NCBI RefSeq assembly: GCF_902459465.1
Contig: NC_047063.1
Coordinates: 20,673,685-20,737,684, forward strand
DNA from: Asterias rubens
Lineage: Eukaryota; Echinodermata; Asteroidea; Forcipulatida; Asteriidae
Direction: 5' to 3'
DNA: 64,000 bases
In this document: piece after piece, positions 51,116 to 61,618 of the stretch
Layout: every line of letters begins with the position of its first letter
Position numbering within the stretch: the first letter of the stretch is position 1
Notes under the pieces: generated by a model
Told to the model about the DNA's origin: nothing
Databases searched by the model: none
What the model saw: only the letters and a program-made list of their open reading frames with translations
Position numbers and translations under genes: made by a program

Positions 51116-51652
51116 GTATAAGAAATATACGATTCAGCAAAGCATTATTTTCCTGATGCACTACACAAATTTACGTGCGGCCTAAACGCCCATTAATGAT
51201 ACTTTCATCTGAGGAATAGAGTTTCAAACTAATCTTGTAAACAATCGAAGTTATGATTTAATCAATCAATTGTGAACAAACCAAATTTTCTTGATCAGTT
51301 CTTTGACACTCCTCCAGATGCCTTATATAGCATCCCATTATTATGACAAAAATTTCGAAAACCATGGGTTTTCCTTATGACGTAGTATATCATAATTGTC
51401 AAGCAACAACTACATGTATCCAGACATTTTTGTTTAACGTTTTTTTGTTGGCTCGTTTTTTACAAAGCGCTAAGATTCATTTAAGAATGCGTTGTCAGTA
51501 GCACCATGTGATTTGTATTGTGGCGTCACACTTTGTTTAGCAGTTAAGATTGATTCTAACTTGAGGACACAATTTCATAAAGGCTGTTAGTACAACGAAT
51601 GTGCTAAGCACAGGAAAATATTGCTTAGCGAAAAACTGGTTGTCAGTCAAAG
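51116..51652. other. intron 2 of gene 3, nothing recognised
   Basis: Unique sequence. Near 51570-51640 there is a fragment (CACAATTTCATAAAGGCTGT) related to the 14752 element. Confidence 0.4.
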
Positions 51653-51824
51653 TTAAAGGGACACGTTGCCTTGGATCGGACGAGTTGGTCTATAAAAAAC
51701 CGTTTGTAACCGTTTCTTATAAAATGCATATGGTTGGAAATATGTTTTAAAAGTAGAATACAATGATCCACACAAATTTGCCTCGAAATTGCGTGGTTTT
51801 CCTTTTACTTTGCGACATAACAAT
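51653..51824. mobile_element. left half of a MITE family B copy split by LINE 2
   Basis: TTAAAGGGACACGTTGCCTT, AATGATCCACACAAATTT and GGTTTTCCTTTTACTTTGCG match the left half of the 3507 element. The right half resumes at about 56266. Confidence 0.85.
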
Positions 51825-52140
51825 CAATCAATCAATCAATCATAGAACATTTATTTCAACATTGTTATGATAATACATAATACATACACCATTAAGTTAA
51901 CACTATTATAACAACATATTTTAAAAGACGAAATAATCATTTATAACAATATTAACTTAACGAAGCTTAGTTTAAACATTATTCACATAACAACATTGGG
52001 CAAAGGGTGAAGCAAAGCTTTTGTACCCGTACCCTTGACAGACAAACACAGACTGGCAAATGACAAACGAAAAAAGGACAATGACAGACATATAGGAGCA
52101 TAATTGAGCTATTGCTAAATGACAATTTTTCCATTACAGA

Positions 52141-55094
52141 TTAAGAATATGATTGGAGCAGTTGTGTTTTTAGTTGTTTGGTGAATGTAGATAAACTTAA
52201 TGATGTTTTAAGAGGGGTGGGTAGACTATTCCAAAAATGTGTACCTCGTTGAACGAGGCCATTTTTAAACATTGACGTTCTGTTAAAACTAACATAAATG
52301 TTCTTGTTCGAGCTGCTTCTAGTGTTATAAGAATGCACATCTGAAGTGAGAGTAAAACATGAACTAAAACAGGAAGGTAACAAATTATTTATATACCTGT
52401 ACATGAATTTTCCAAGGTTGAGGTTATAGAGATCATTAAAGTGTAGTAGTTTCAGTTCGGCAAACAAAGGAGAGGTATGGTCCCGATAATGAGCGTTGAA
52501 AATTATTCGAACAGCTCGTTTTTGTAAAATAAGAAGTTTATCACAGGATGAAGAGCCACCCCAAGTGAGAATTGAGTAATTTAAATATGGGAGGACTAAT
52601 GAGTTGTAAAGAGTTATTAAGATATTCTTTGGTAAGAAAAACCTCAAACGATTCATTATACCGATGGTTTTTGATATTTTGCTTGACACTACATCAACGT
52701 GACTCTTCCAGTTAAGATTTTCGTCAATATAAATGCCTAGAAATTTTGTACTTTTTACTTTTTGCAAGTTAACACCATTTAATATTAAAGGAACCGTTTG
52801 AGTATATTTCTGCTGTCTCGGACAAAATATTATATAATTTGATTTCAGTACATTAATACATAGTTTATTTGCCAACAGCCAAGTGCTTATTTTTAAAAGT
52901 TCAAAATTAAGGTGACTAACAGCTGTATCTACGTTACTATGACTGTACACTAAACTTGTGTCATCTGCAAATAAAGAGAAGGATATTGTATCAGAAGTAT
53001 TACATATGTCGTTTATATAAATAATAAATAATAGAGGACCCAACACAGAGCCCTGTGGAACTCCACAGGAAATATATTGTTCTTTAGACAGCGTTGACTT
53101 AAACAATACAAATTGTTTTCTATTAGATAAATAACTTTTAAACCAGGCTAATGCTATTCCACGCACACCATAATGTTCCAATTTAGAAATTAAAATGTCA
53201 TGGTTTACGGTATCGAAAGCCTTTGAAAGGTCCAAGAATATACCAACGGAAAACGTTTTATCGTCTATGGCCTTGAGTAGTTTATTTACTACGTATGAGG
53301 TTGCTAACTCTGTAGATCGGTTTTCCCTAAAGCCAAACTGCGACTCAGCAAGAATGCTATTTTTATTAATGAATGATATTAGTCTATTATAAACTATCCT
53401 TTCAAAAACCTTTGAGAACGTGGACAAAACTGAGATAGGTCTAAAATTTCCAATATCATGTTTATTACCCCCTTTATGTATTGGTATAACCTTACCTATT
53501 TTTAACGCATCGGGGAAAATACCAGAAGATAAGGACCTGTTGAAGATTTCAGCAAGTGGTTTAGCAAGAATGTACCTAGCCTGTTTAATTACAAACGGAC
53601 TTAACCCATCAAAACCAGGAGCCTTGCTACATGTAAGTTTGTTGAGAGAATCTGCAATTTCTTCTTGCGTAACTGGAGTTAAAAAGATAGAGTGTGAACA
53701 TCTTCCTGCAAGAAAAGACTCACACGAAGTATTACATAATGGTAGATTACGTGTAAGCTTCGCACCGACGCTAACGAAGTATTCATTGAATGCATCTGCA
53801 ATTTCTTTGTTATCCTCTAGTTTAACACAGTCTTCCTTAACAACATAAGACGGGTTGGAATTCGGCTTACCCTTATTTAGCAAAGAATTTATAAGCTTCC
53901 AAGTTCCTTTGATATTGCCATTTTCCTGTTCAAATTTCTTGTTTAAGTAATTTTTCTTTGATATTTTAATCAAAGCATTCAATTTATTTTTATACAGAGT
54001 ATAGATGGATTTATTTTGGTTATTAGGATTTCTTAGAAATTTTTATACAAGTGGTTTTTCCTCCTTATTGAATTGTAAACGCCATCAGATAGCCAGGGTG
54101 ATTTACAAGAATCATATCTGCGTTTCACCTCTTGCAAGGGGAAATGTTTATCATACAGTTTAACAACATGCTCCTGAAAGTTACCATATATTTCATGCAA
54201 ATTATTCAATGATGTTATAAAACTCCAGTCAATTTGGTTAAGTTCGTCGACAAAATTATGAATATGGTTACTGCTAAAGTCACGCTTACTGTTTCTTCGT
54301 TCGTTCTGCGGGTTTTCCCTAAGATTATCAGTAACTAGGAATACCGGTAAATGATCGCTTATGTCAGTAACTAAAACGCCGGCATGGTGGTTGTTGAAAT
54401 CATTTGTCAAGATATTGTCAATTACTGTTGCAGTGTCAGCAGTAATTCTAGTTGGTTTGTTAATAGTGGAATAAAAAGATTGGGATTGCAAAGTGTCCAT
54501 AAAATTACGTACACCATTGTGTGTATCATACTGCAATAAATCAATATTAAAGTCACCCATAATATAACACTTTTTGTTTTCATTGTTAACACAAGCCAAT
54601 ATGTCATTAATTAGTTCTATAAAATTATTTAACGGGGCGCTTGGTGATTTATACACAACTCCAATAACCACGTTGCTATTGTGATTATTAACAAGCTCAA
54701 TAAAGCATGATTCTATATCTGAATTGTTCACTGATATATCGTTACGAGTTTTGTAAACGATGTCATCTCTAATATATAGTGCTACCCCACCACCTCGTTT
54801 ATTTTGTCTACAGAAGCCTTCCATAGAAAAATTATGCATTTGGACTAGCGGATCTTGAGTATCTTTCAACCATGATTCGGATATCCCAATAATTGAAAAT
54901 GTGTTTTCCAAGAGGTTTACATAGTTCCTAATACAAGTAATATTTCGGGGCAAGCTGCGTGCATTTATATGTAATAATTTCATATTTGAACATTTTTTCT
55001 TGTTAAATGCATTCAGGAATTGATCTTGATCATAGTAATCACAATTTATGACAGGAGCTTGAAAGTTTGTATCTGGATCTAGGCTTGGAATCAT
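52141..55094 (-). pseudogene. LINE copy 2 ORF2 (endonuclease-reverse transcriptase), one frameshift
   Basis: From the ATG at 55094 the protein (about 985 residues long overall) opens MIPSLDPDTNFQAP. It has the endonuclease motifs LLHINARSL, IGISESWL, GDFNIDLL and SDHLPVF, then the reverse transcriptase with FRPISVLSTFSK, SKAFDTVNHD, GVPQGSVLGPLLF and FADDTSLVYSH. The C-terminus ends RGTHFWNSLP and a basic tail. The frame changes once near 54035-54045, at an A-rich run, giving a stop at 54033. No other break is seen. ORF2 makes the nick and copies the element's RNA at the target. Confidence 0.92.
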
Positions 55095-55284
55095 AGGAGC
55101 ATCGTGGTTAGTTTAGTTTTGATAATAAGCACATACTGTATAGCAATGCCTTACTCCTGTACACACGGACAAACATAAACAAATACATAAATATATCATG
55201 ATGGAAACACTTTAATTTACTTGAACCAGGAAAATCAACTCAGGTTTTATGAATGATAAACGGCACTATTATACTGTAACAATC

Positions 55285-56106
55285 TTAGCTGGATGGGGTG
55301 GGTGTATACTTCCTGCCCTGGATGTAGAGCTCGCCATTCTTGAAGACGGGGCGATTGCCGGCGTCGTACGCTTTCTTCATTACATCTCTGAGGGATCTTT
55401 TTTTGGCAACGTCAGCGGCAGGAAGGTCTTGCAGGATAAACATCCCGGTGTTTGCAAGACTATGTTTGGCTCTCGACAGGACAGCCTGGCGCTCAGACCG
55501 ATACAGAAATCTCGCGATGATGTGGCGGGGCTTGTCCGATGGGGATTGTGGGGGTCTTCCTGTACGATGTGCAGCCTCAACTTCAGCTTCCGGCATGTTG
55601 TACCGCTCCGTCAGGATCTTCTTGACTGTGTCGTAGGGGAAGGTGGTGGGTTCTTTTGGGTTTTCCGGGATTCCCCCAAGCCGGAGGTTGAAGCTTCGGG
55701 AATGGCGCTCCAGGTTAAGTGTGTCGTCCTCCAGGTGTTTAATCTTTGTAATGGCCGTATTGAGCTGCGTCGTCAGGGTGGAAACGCCATCGGATAAGTT
55801 CTTTTGTTTTTTTTGGATTTCCTCGATGGACTTTGACGAGAACTCAATGGCCTCCTCCATTCCACGTTGTTTTGTTTCCAGGGTTTGAATTCTTTTCAAA
55901 ATGGAATCTTGTTTGTTGATCACTGTGTCCAGTTTGCTGCTGAGATCAGACGCCATTGACCGGAGTTCCCGACGCAAGGTGATTATGTCATTGTCTGATG
56001 ACGCAATGGGCGAGCAGGGGTGATCACCTGATGAGTGTGGCGCGTAAGTTGACTCTGATGATATCGAAGTGGATGCCGACTTAGTTTTGTCTTTTTTGGG
56101 GGGCAT
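55285..56106 (-). CDS. LINE copy 2 ORF1, L1-type coiled-coil RNA-binding protein
   Basis: This 273-residue frame, MPPKKDKTKSASTS at the start, has a Ser-rich N-terminus and a long coiled coil at about residues 45-135 with regular Leu/Ile spacing. Then come SFNLRLGGIPENPKEP (RRM-like) and EVEAAHRTGRPP with a basic C-terminal domain. This is the L1 ORF1p layout: a trimeric RNA chaperone that packages element RNA. No zinc knuckle is seen. The frame is intact, and the start ATG at 56106 is the first in frame. Confidence 0.85.
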   Translation of the reverse strand: MPPKKDKTKSASTSISSESTYAPHSSGDHPCSPIASSDNDIITLRRELRSMASDLSSKLDTVINKQDSILKRIQTLETKQRGMEEAIEFSSKSIEEIQKKQKNLSDGVSTLTTQLNTAITKIKHLEDDTLNLERHSRSFNLRLGGIPENPKEPTTFPYDTVKKILTERYNMPEAEVEAAHRTGRPPQSPSDKPRHIIARFLYRSERQAVLSRAKHSLANTGMFILQDLPAADVAKKRSLRDVMKKAYDAGNRPVFKNGELYIQGRKYTPTPSS

Positions 56107-56265
56107 ACTGCTTGACTTTAACTTCGATGGTTTGTGAAAGTGATGACAAGTTGTTTATACTCACGTTTGGAGGTTATTGGTGGAAATGGAGGAGATATTA
56201 AGGTAATTTTAGCTGATTTTCAAGGAGCTGATTTTCACATGGTGTGGTCGTCTGTGGTCGTACCT

Positions 56266-56468
56266 TACACTGTCGGCCATCCATAAAGTGCCGACCGTGT
56301 TAGTCAACGAGGTAAAAGGAAAACCGTGCAATTTGGTGTCATGTTTGTGTGGATCGTTGTATTTTACTTTTACAACATCTTTCTACCCATATGCATTTTA
56401 ATACAACAAACTGTTACAAACGCTTTTCAAAAACCAACTCGACCGATCCAAGGCAACGTGTTCCTTTA
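56266..56468. mobile_element. right half of the MITE family B copy split by LINE 2
   Basis: GCCGACCGTGTTAGTCAACG, TTTGTGTGGATCGTTGTATT and CCAAGGCAACGTGTTCCTTT complete the element that starts at 51653. Confidence 0.85.
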
Positions 56469-56708
56469 ATTTAAGTTTGCATGGTAGTGACTGGTGCCCC
56501 CTTCAATTTTCCCTTTTAAAACAAATTTGTCAGACAGAGTTTCCTTCTAAACAGCTCAGTGAAATAATAAAAGGCAACGATCTTTAGTGTTCGTAAATTG
56601 GGAACGATGACCAATGATCTGAGTAGTAGGCCTATATCTTTAAATGTTAAAAAAAAAGAAATGATAACGTTTTTCATCGTGGAATTTTTCTGTGTTTCTT
56701 ATTATTAG

Positions 56709-56803
56709 GGAAGTAAAGATTGAGTGCTACCACGGGACATGCTCAAGTAGCGGGGAGTGCGTTTGCTCGCCGTGTTGGACAGGGGATAGCTGTGATTCTC
56801 TCG
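56709..56803 (+). CDS. gene 3 exon 3: EGF-like module
   Basis: Encodes EVKIECYHGTCSSSGECVCS then PCWTGDSCDSL. The cysteine spacing C-x4-C-x5-C-x1-C-x2-C-x5-C and the W-T-G before the last Cys fit a small EGF-like or tenascin-type module. Acceptor ATTATTAG with phase 2, donor GTAAGT with phase 1. It is separated from exon 2 by a 7.8-kb intron that holds LINE copy 2, so a small exon could have been missed between them. Confidence 0.75.
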
Positions 56804-57204
56804 GTAAGTCAATTCGTCTTTATCATGCCATAGATACTCTAAATGGGATGGATTTCAAAGTTAATCCAAATAGTTGTGATTCAGGACCAATCCATATTTA
56901 GATTCGAAGTTAAATCTTTTTTATTTGAAGTTGAAATTCGTATAGGAATTGTTTTTAAAATCTATCTTTTTTTTTATTTAAAATGTAAATGTTTATGCCG
57001 TTATTGTTTTAGTTTTAAAGGATTGTTCCCTACAGTTAGACTCCTTTGGGTTAACTTTTTCATCCCTCCCTCACACTGCTAATTATAGCACGGGAATAAA
57101 TCCATTTTGATATGGGTAATACGCCCACGTTTTTAACAGATACTTCTACCAAATAAACATCCAACAAGTAGCAGTTAAAACGATGTGAAGACGGTACTTG
57201 GAGG

Positions 57205-57365
57205 GGTAAACCTTTGGTAATTACTCTAAATATGAATGCCCATAAAAACTTACTAGGTGAAGAACACTGGAGAGCTGTTGATACCCGAAAGCATTGAAAC
57301 GACCCCCTCTAAATTAATGTAGTTTTTGAGAAAGAGATATTTTTTACCCCAAAATTTGAATCTAA
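57205..57365 (+). mobile_element. MITE family A, left-end fragment
   Basis: TTTGGTAATTACTCTAAATA, CATAAAAACTTACTAGG and GTAGTTTTTGAGAAAGAG are family A phrases. It runs into a LINE fragment. Confidence 0.6.
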
Positions 57366-57840
57366 GAAAGGCTTTATAGGCATGATATACCGTGTTCAAA
57401 GTTCTGCATGGACAAGCCCCACCAGTAACTCAGTTTGTGGGATGGCACTCCTAGAGCTCCGTACCCCCCCCCCCCCCCCCCCCCAACAGTATCTTTGTGA
57501 ACTCATCTCTACTGGCAAGCAAAGCAGTCGTGCTCTACGGTCTGCTGGATCTCATCTGCTAGTAGAGCCAAGGTCTAGAACAATTCGTTACGGAGACCGT
57601 GCTTTCGCCAAAGCTGCTCCTGCCCTATGGAATAAGCACCATGTCTCACTTCGCAAAACAACATCACTCAACAACTTCAATAGGGAACTAAAAACACACT
57701 TGTTCACTTTATAGACTTATCTTGGGTTTAATTGAAGTATAATTGTGTTTATTCTTCATTCCAATTGTATAATGTTTTCTTTTTGTAAAGGCGCCTTGAT
57801 CGGTTTTCTGGAGATATGCGCATTAAAAATCCATATTTTT
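57366..57840 (+). mobile_element. LINE ORF2 C-terminal fragment
   Basis: VQSSAWTSPTSNSVCGM is followed by a 21-base C run (57464-57484), then RSRTIRYGDRAFAKAAPALW and a FNRELKTHLF ending. This is the normal C-terminus of CR1/L2-type ORF2, with a 3' end of GCGCATTAAAAATCC. 5'-truncated. Confidence 0.8.
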
Positions 57841-58800
57841 ATTATATTTATTACCGTGAGTCTCTCACTCAAGTCATCATTTTAAGAAGTTACCAAACAT
57901 CCAGACTCACGATGGGTATGATACCTGTAAAGACTGCAGTTTATCCCTTAGCACAGCTTACTCAATTTCGCAAAATTAGAAAGTTTGTTATCTTTTGGTC
58001 ATGTCAAAAAACGAGTATAAGGTACTTGTACAAGTCCCCCATTTTGGGCCTTGTATTTAATTAATCAATACATCTTGCTCTTTGTTTGACATCTTTCTTT
58101 CTAGGGCTGTATCGATCGAGGAACATTGCATTATAGAAACTCCAACCTGCACCAAAATAGGGCCACTATTTTTAAGTCATGATTTATTAAGTAGTTCATC
58201 GATTAACTTCGGCGGAGTGATATTAACCAGAAAACTAGGGCCATCCTGCTGTTTGCAGTGCAGGGTGGAAACGAAGACATTTTGTTCGTGAATGTTTTTG
58301 CAACATGTTGCGTAAAACCCGGGATAATGTTTGTTTGGCAGTGTTGTTGTTTTTCGAGGGTGATATAATTTTTTTTTCACAACAAATTCGAGAGGAATTT
58401 TTTTTTTCGAGACGTTCAAAAGTCCAAAGAACAAGATAGAAAGGTTGCATGAATAAAAAGTATTCGATGTTTGTTGATAAAATATGGATTGTGTCAAGGA
58501 CCATAAACACCATTTAATTTTTTTGTAGCAAGGATTGCTGGGCAAACTTGAGGCAATTTTAATTATAATTTGATTGGTTGATGTAGAAGTTCGTTTGTTG
58601 GGAGTGCGAATTCTATTAGGTAGTGTTAGTTGTCCAAACAAAGTTTAAAATTCACCCTGACACGTAAATGTATTGTTATCTTTGGCACCGTTTGCTATAA
58701 TTTGCAATGTTGAAACGCCACGCACGGAGGGCCTGGTTTAAACTGATGGGTTGTCAGTCCATTTGATCCCCCTCATTTGAGTCGGACCTGAAAAACTTGG
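57841..58800. other. intron 3 of gene 3, nothing recognised
   Basis: A - strand frame at 58177-58641 has no family pattern, no convincing start and homopolymer-rich flanks. No exon or repeat was assigned. Confidence 0.4.
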
Positions 58801-58816
58801 AAAACCTAAAAATCAC

Positions 58817-58982
58817 TTGATTGCATAATGGGAGACTTTCTGGGACGATAGAGGGCAGCAGACTTACCGGGTAAATCCATTGTTCTCAGAATTATGCGCA
58901 TGTTCAGAACTACGTAAACAATGGAAATTTGCCCGGTATGTCTGCTGCCACCTAGCGTTGGAAAGTCTCCCATTACTTGAAG
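58817..58982. mobile_element. palindromic mini-element
   Basis: TAATGGGAGACTTTCTGGGA, GGGCAGCAGACTTACCGGGT and CCATTGTT are mirrored by AACAATGG, CCCGGTATGTCTGCTGCC and GGAAAGTCTCCCATTA. It ends about 55 bases before exon 4 of gene 3. Confidence 0.85.
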
Positions 58983-59035
58983 ACAACTTTCTTTTAATAT
59001 TTTGAGAGTTAATTTTTGACTACTTTCTTTTACAG

Positions 59036-59478
59036 AAAATTCTCACGTGCCAGTATTCCAGCAAACACTTCTTACAATCGACGTCAATTTGAAAGAAACA
59101 TTCCGTGATGACGTCATAGCCACCGTGGTGGCCAATGACCCGGATGCAGAACTATGTTCCTACGAGGACGGGTGCCCGTGCTCGATCATTCTCTACTCCA
59201 TCGAGCAGGGGAACGATGACTCTTTATTCAGGATCGATCCCAGAACCGGGGAACTCTCAATCTCGGTTGAAAAACGAATGGCGGAGATTGACAAGGACGA
59301 GGTTGAACTGCAGATCGCAGCCAAGAACCCTGTGCACAGAACGCGGGGTCGAAGGAGACGGATGGATGGTGATGATGTACAGAATGACCAGAGAGTATCT
59401 AAAATGCTAGTGAGGATCTTATTCTCGTCCGGAATTAAGGAGGAGGTTGTGGAGGTTCATTCAAGACACAGGAGATCG
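59036..59478 (+). CDS. gene 3 exon 4: cadherin-like module with basic cleavage site
   Basis: This 147-codon exon encodes VPVFQQTLLTIDVN, then DDVIATVVANDPDAE, then LFRIDPRTGELSIS and QIAAKNP. These are the strand pattern and calcium-site positions of a single cadherin repeat (PVF..., DPD, IDP.TG.L), with an extra Cys-rich insert (CSYEDGCPCS). Basic clusters follow: RTRGRRRR, and at the very end HSRHRRS, a furin-type R-x-x-R site. It therefore probably acts outside the cell and may be cleaved during secretion. Phase 1 in, phase 0 out (GTAAGA). Confidence 0.82.
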
Positions 59479-59554
59479 GTAAGATATGCGATTGGACCAG
59501 TAAAAGTACACGGACACTATATTTAAATTAGTTTGGTAACTACTCAAAAAATGT

Positions 59555-60172
59555 AGTGTCACATGTAGCCCCATAAATCGGTCCAATCCACTCCGTATCC
59601 TTGGCCCCATCAGCACCACTGATATCAAAACCTTTCGCTTCCTTGAAAAACCATCTGCAACGTTCTGCATCATGAAACTTACCGATCTAATGCTTCAGAA
59701 GTTGCAGATAGCACTACACTTGGAATTGTTCAAATAGGTATCACAGATTTTGAGTAAAAATCAAGTGAATTTTGCGTGTGAGTTTTCTCAACTAACGCTC
59801 TTTTACCGCTAATGCCGATATGCCGATTGTCCCCCGACCGTGCGCAGATTTTTTTCCCAGGAAAAACGTGTAGAACCATCTGCATGCACGTTCGTCCTGT
59901 GAAGAAAAGATACCCAATCCGCGCTTCGTGTACAAGCATACGGACACGCGTCTGGGAACTATTCTTCGTAGTTCCCAGACGCGTGTCCAATGATACCTAT
60001 TTGAACAACTCCAAGTGTAGTGCTATCTGCAACTTCTGAAGCATTAGATCGGTAAGTTTCATGATGCAGAACGTTGCAGATGGTTTTTCAAGGAAGCGAA
60101 AGGTTTTGATATCAGTGGTGCTGGGGCCAAGGATACGGAGTGGATTGGACCGATATATGGGGCTATGTCACA
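59555..60172. mobile_element. large fold-back element with ~180-bp arms and an inner palindrome
   Basis: The left arm (AGCCCCATAAATCGGTCCAA ... CTTGGAATTGTTCAAATAGG, 59571-59741) is mirrored by 59997-60166. Inside, GACACGCGTCTGGGAACTA and TAGTTCCCAGACGCGTGTC (59941-59988) form a second stem. It is non-coding and lies in intron 4 of gene 3. Confidence 0.85.
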
Positions 60173-60224
60173 TGGTTTTACCGCAAACCAAATATATGTT
60201 GATACCTCACCATGCCATGCCTAA

Positions 60225-60503
60225 AAAATTACTAAAAATATGTCAGCATAAAAACTTAATCTGTAACAAACAACACCGAGCTGTTCAAAATAATAGTTTT
60301 TAAGAAAGAGCTCTCACTCAAATTTTTAATCTGAGACTTCTCACACATACAACAAGGGTATTTTTTCCTTCACTATTTCCTCGCAACCTCGATGACCAAT
60401 TGAGCTAAAATTTTTACAGGTTTGTAATTTCATGCATATAATGAGATACAGCAAGTGGGAAGACTGGTCTTTGGCAATTACCAATAGTGTCCAATGTCTT
60501 TAA
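60225..60503 (+). mobile_element. MITE family A, deleted copy
   Basis: GTCAGCATAAAAACTTAATC, ACAACAAGGGTATTTTTTCC and ACCAATAGTGTCCAATGTCT are retained in order. Confidence 0.7.
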
Positions 60504-60574
60504 GGCCATACCATAATTTTGGCAGTCAAGTTGCAAAAGTTAGGTTTGTAATGTTGATTAATAGAGGCACCGTG

Positions 60575-61153
60575 ACACGTTTGGTAATTACTCAAAATAG
60601 ATATTTGTAGTTTTGTTTTGATTTGTTTTATTCATAATTGAAATCCAACAGCGGATAGCCGCCATTTACAGATAAAACTATGTGTTACAGTGTTACACAA
60701 TAATTGTGACAACTTACTTGATAACGTCCTTATGGACTGTAAAAAAGGGTAACTCTGTTTCAGCCCTAGGAGTAGGTGGCAACAGCCTCTGGAATAAAAT
60801 AACTGTAGCCAACACCTTGAAGTGGTCTTCAGGCCTTGTGTGTCTGGCGACTTACATAAAAAAAAGAAAAACAAATGATGTTGATAACATTATGAGATAT
60901 GAATCCCCTGAAAATACAGAGTTTTTGAGAAAGAGGTAATTTCTCAGTACCAAATAATTGAATCTGAGACAGACGCCAGACATGAAGCACATGAATTTGT
61001 GCAACAACGGTGCAAATGTTTGTTATATTGTACTTGCAACTTCGATGACCATTTTAGCCAAATTTTTCAAAGGTTTGTTGTTTTTCGTGCTGGTTACACC
61101 AATTCGAAATACTGGTCTTTGACAACTACTAAACGTGTCCAGTGCCTTTAACA
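60575..61153 (+). mobile_element. MITE family A copy with an inserted SINE-like repeat
   Basis: The left end (CACGTTTGGTAATTACTCA at 60578) and right end (CTAAACGTGTCCAGTGCCTTT) belong to family A. The segment 60700-60865 (GGACTGTAAAAAAGGGTAAC) is the repeat also seen at 15875-16035. Confidence 0.65.
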
Positions 61154-61299
61154 TAAAAAAAACAATATGCCATTTAGTTGCTGCATACTCCTAAACTATA
61201 GGAGATGGGACGCTGTGATGCTCGTTTGATGACGGGCAGTGCTGTCATTAAAAATGTAACAGTTTTAAATAATTTATTACCTTGCATGTTTGCATTCAG

Positions 61300-61578
61300 A
61301 CAAGCGGCGTTCCAAGCAGTGAGACCTTCACCCTGGAGAAACTCGATCCGTTCACGGATGTAACAGAGATTCTGATTGGCCAGAAGGTTGACCTCCTCCT
61401 GACCCTATGGCTTCCGGTGCAGTCTACGTCACTACGGGTAGAGCTGCTCACACCATACGAGTCTAGCGCCATCATGGTCCTGTGTAATCCAGTTTTCAGC
61501 CACATTGGTTCGAACTACCCGGGGTTTAGTAGCGGCGATGTGGTAGCCGAGTTCTATGCTAGTGGAGATGACCATAGG
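61300..61578 (+). CDS. gene 3 exon 5: predicted beta-sandwich module
   Basis: Encodes TSGVPSSETFTLEKLDPFTD, then VDLLLTLWLPVQSTSLRVEL and MVLCNPVFSHIGSNYPG. The alternating hydrophobic pattern (VDLLLTLWLP, LRVELLTP) suggests an extracellular all-beta domain that continues in the next exon. It loosely resembles 'conserved repeat' type domains of surface proteins, but I do not recognise the family with certainty. Phase 0 both ends, CATTCAG acceptor and GTAAGT donor. Confidence 0.78.
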
Positions 61579-61618
61579 GTAAGTATTTAAACGACCAATG
61601 ATGATAATTATAGACAGC

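Larger units (their letters stand above)
51825..56265 (-). mobile_element. LINE copy 2 (CR1/L2-like), nearly intact, ~4.4 kb
   Basis: A - strand non-LTR retrotransposon with a full ORF1 (55285-56106) and an ORF2 (52141-55094) broken once. The 3' end carries a (TGAT)n tail (CAATCAATCAATCAATCA on + at about 51826-51842). It lies in intron 2 of gene 3 and in the middle of a palindromic MITE. It shares the 3' end (AACATTTATTTCA) and ORF2 with LINE copy 1 but has a different ORF1. Confidence 0.9.

Noticed and set aside
53420..53848. 142-codon + strand frame
   Set aside because: Antisense shadow of the LINE reverse transcriptase.
55249..55797. 182-codon + strand frame
   Set aside because: It is antisense to the intact LINE ORF1 and has no family pattern of its own.
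58177..58641. 154-codon - strand frame in intron 3 of gene 3
   Set aside because: No recognisable motif, homopolymer-rich, no supporting splice or regulatory signals.
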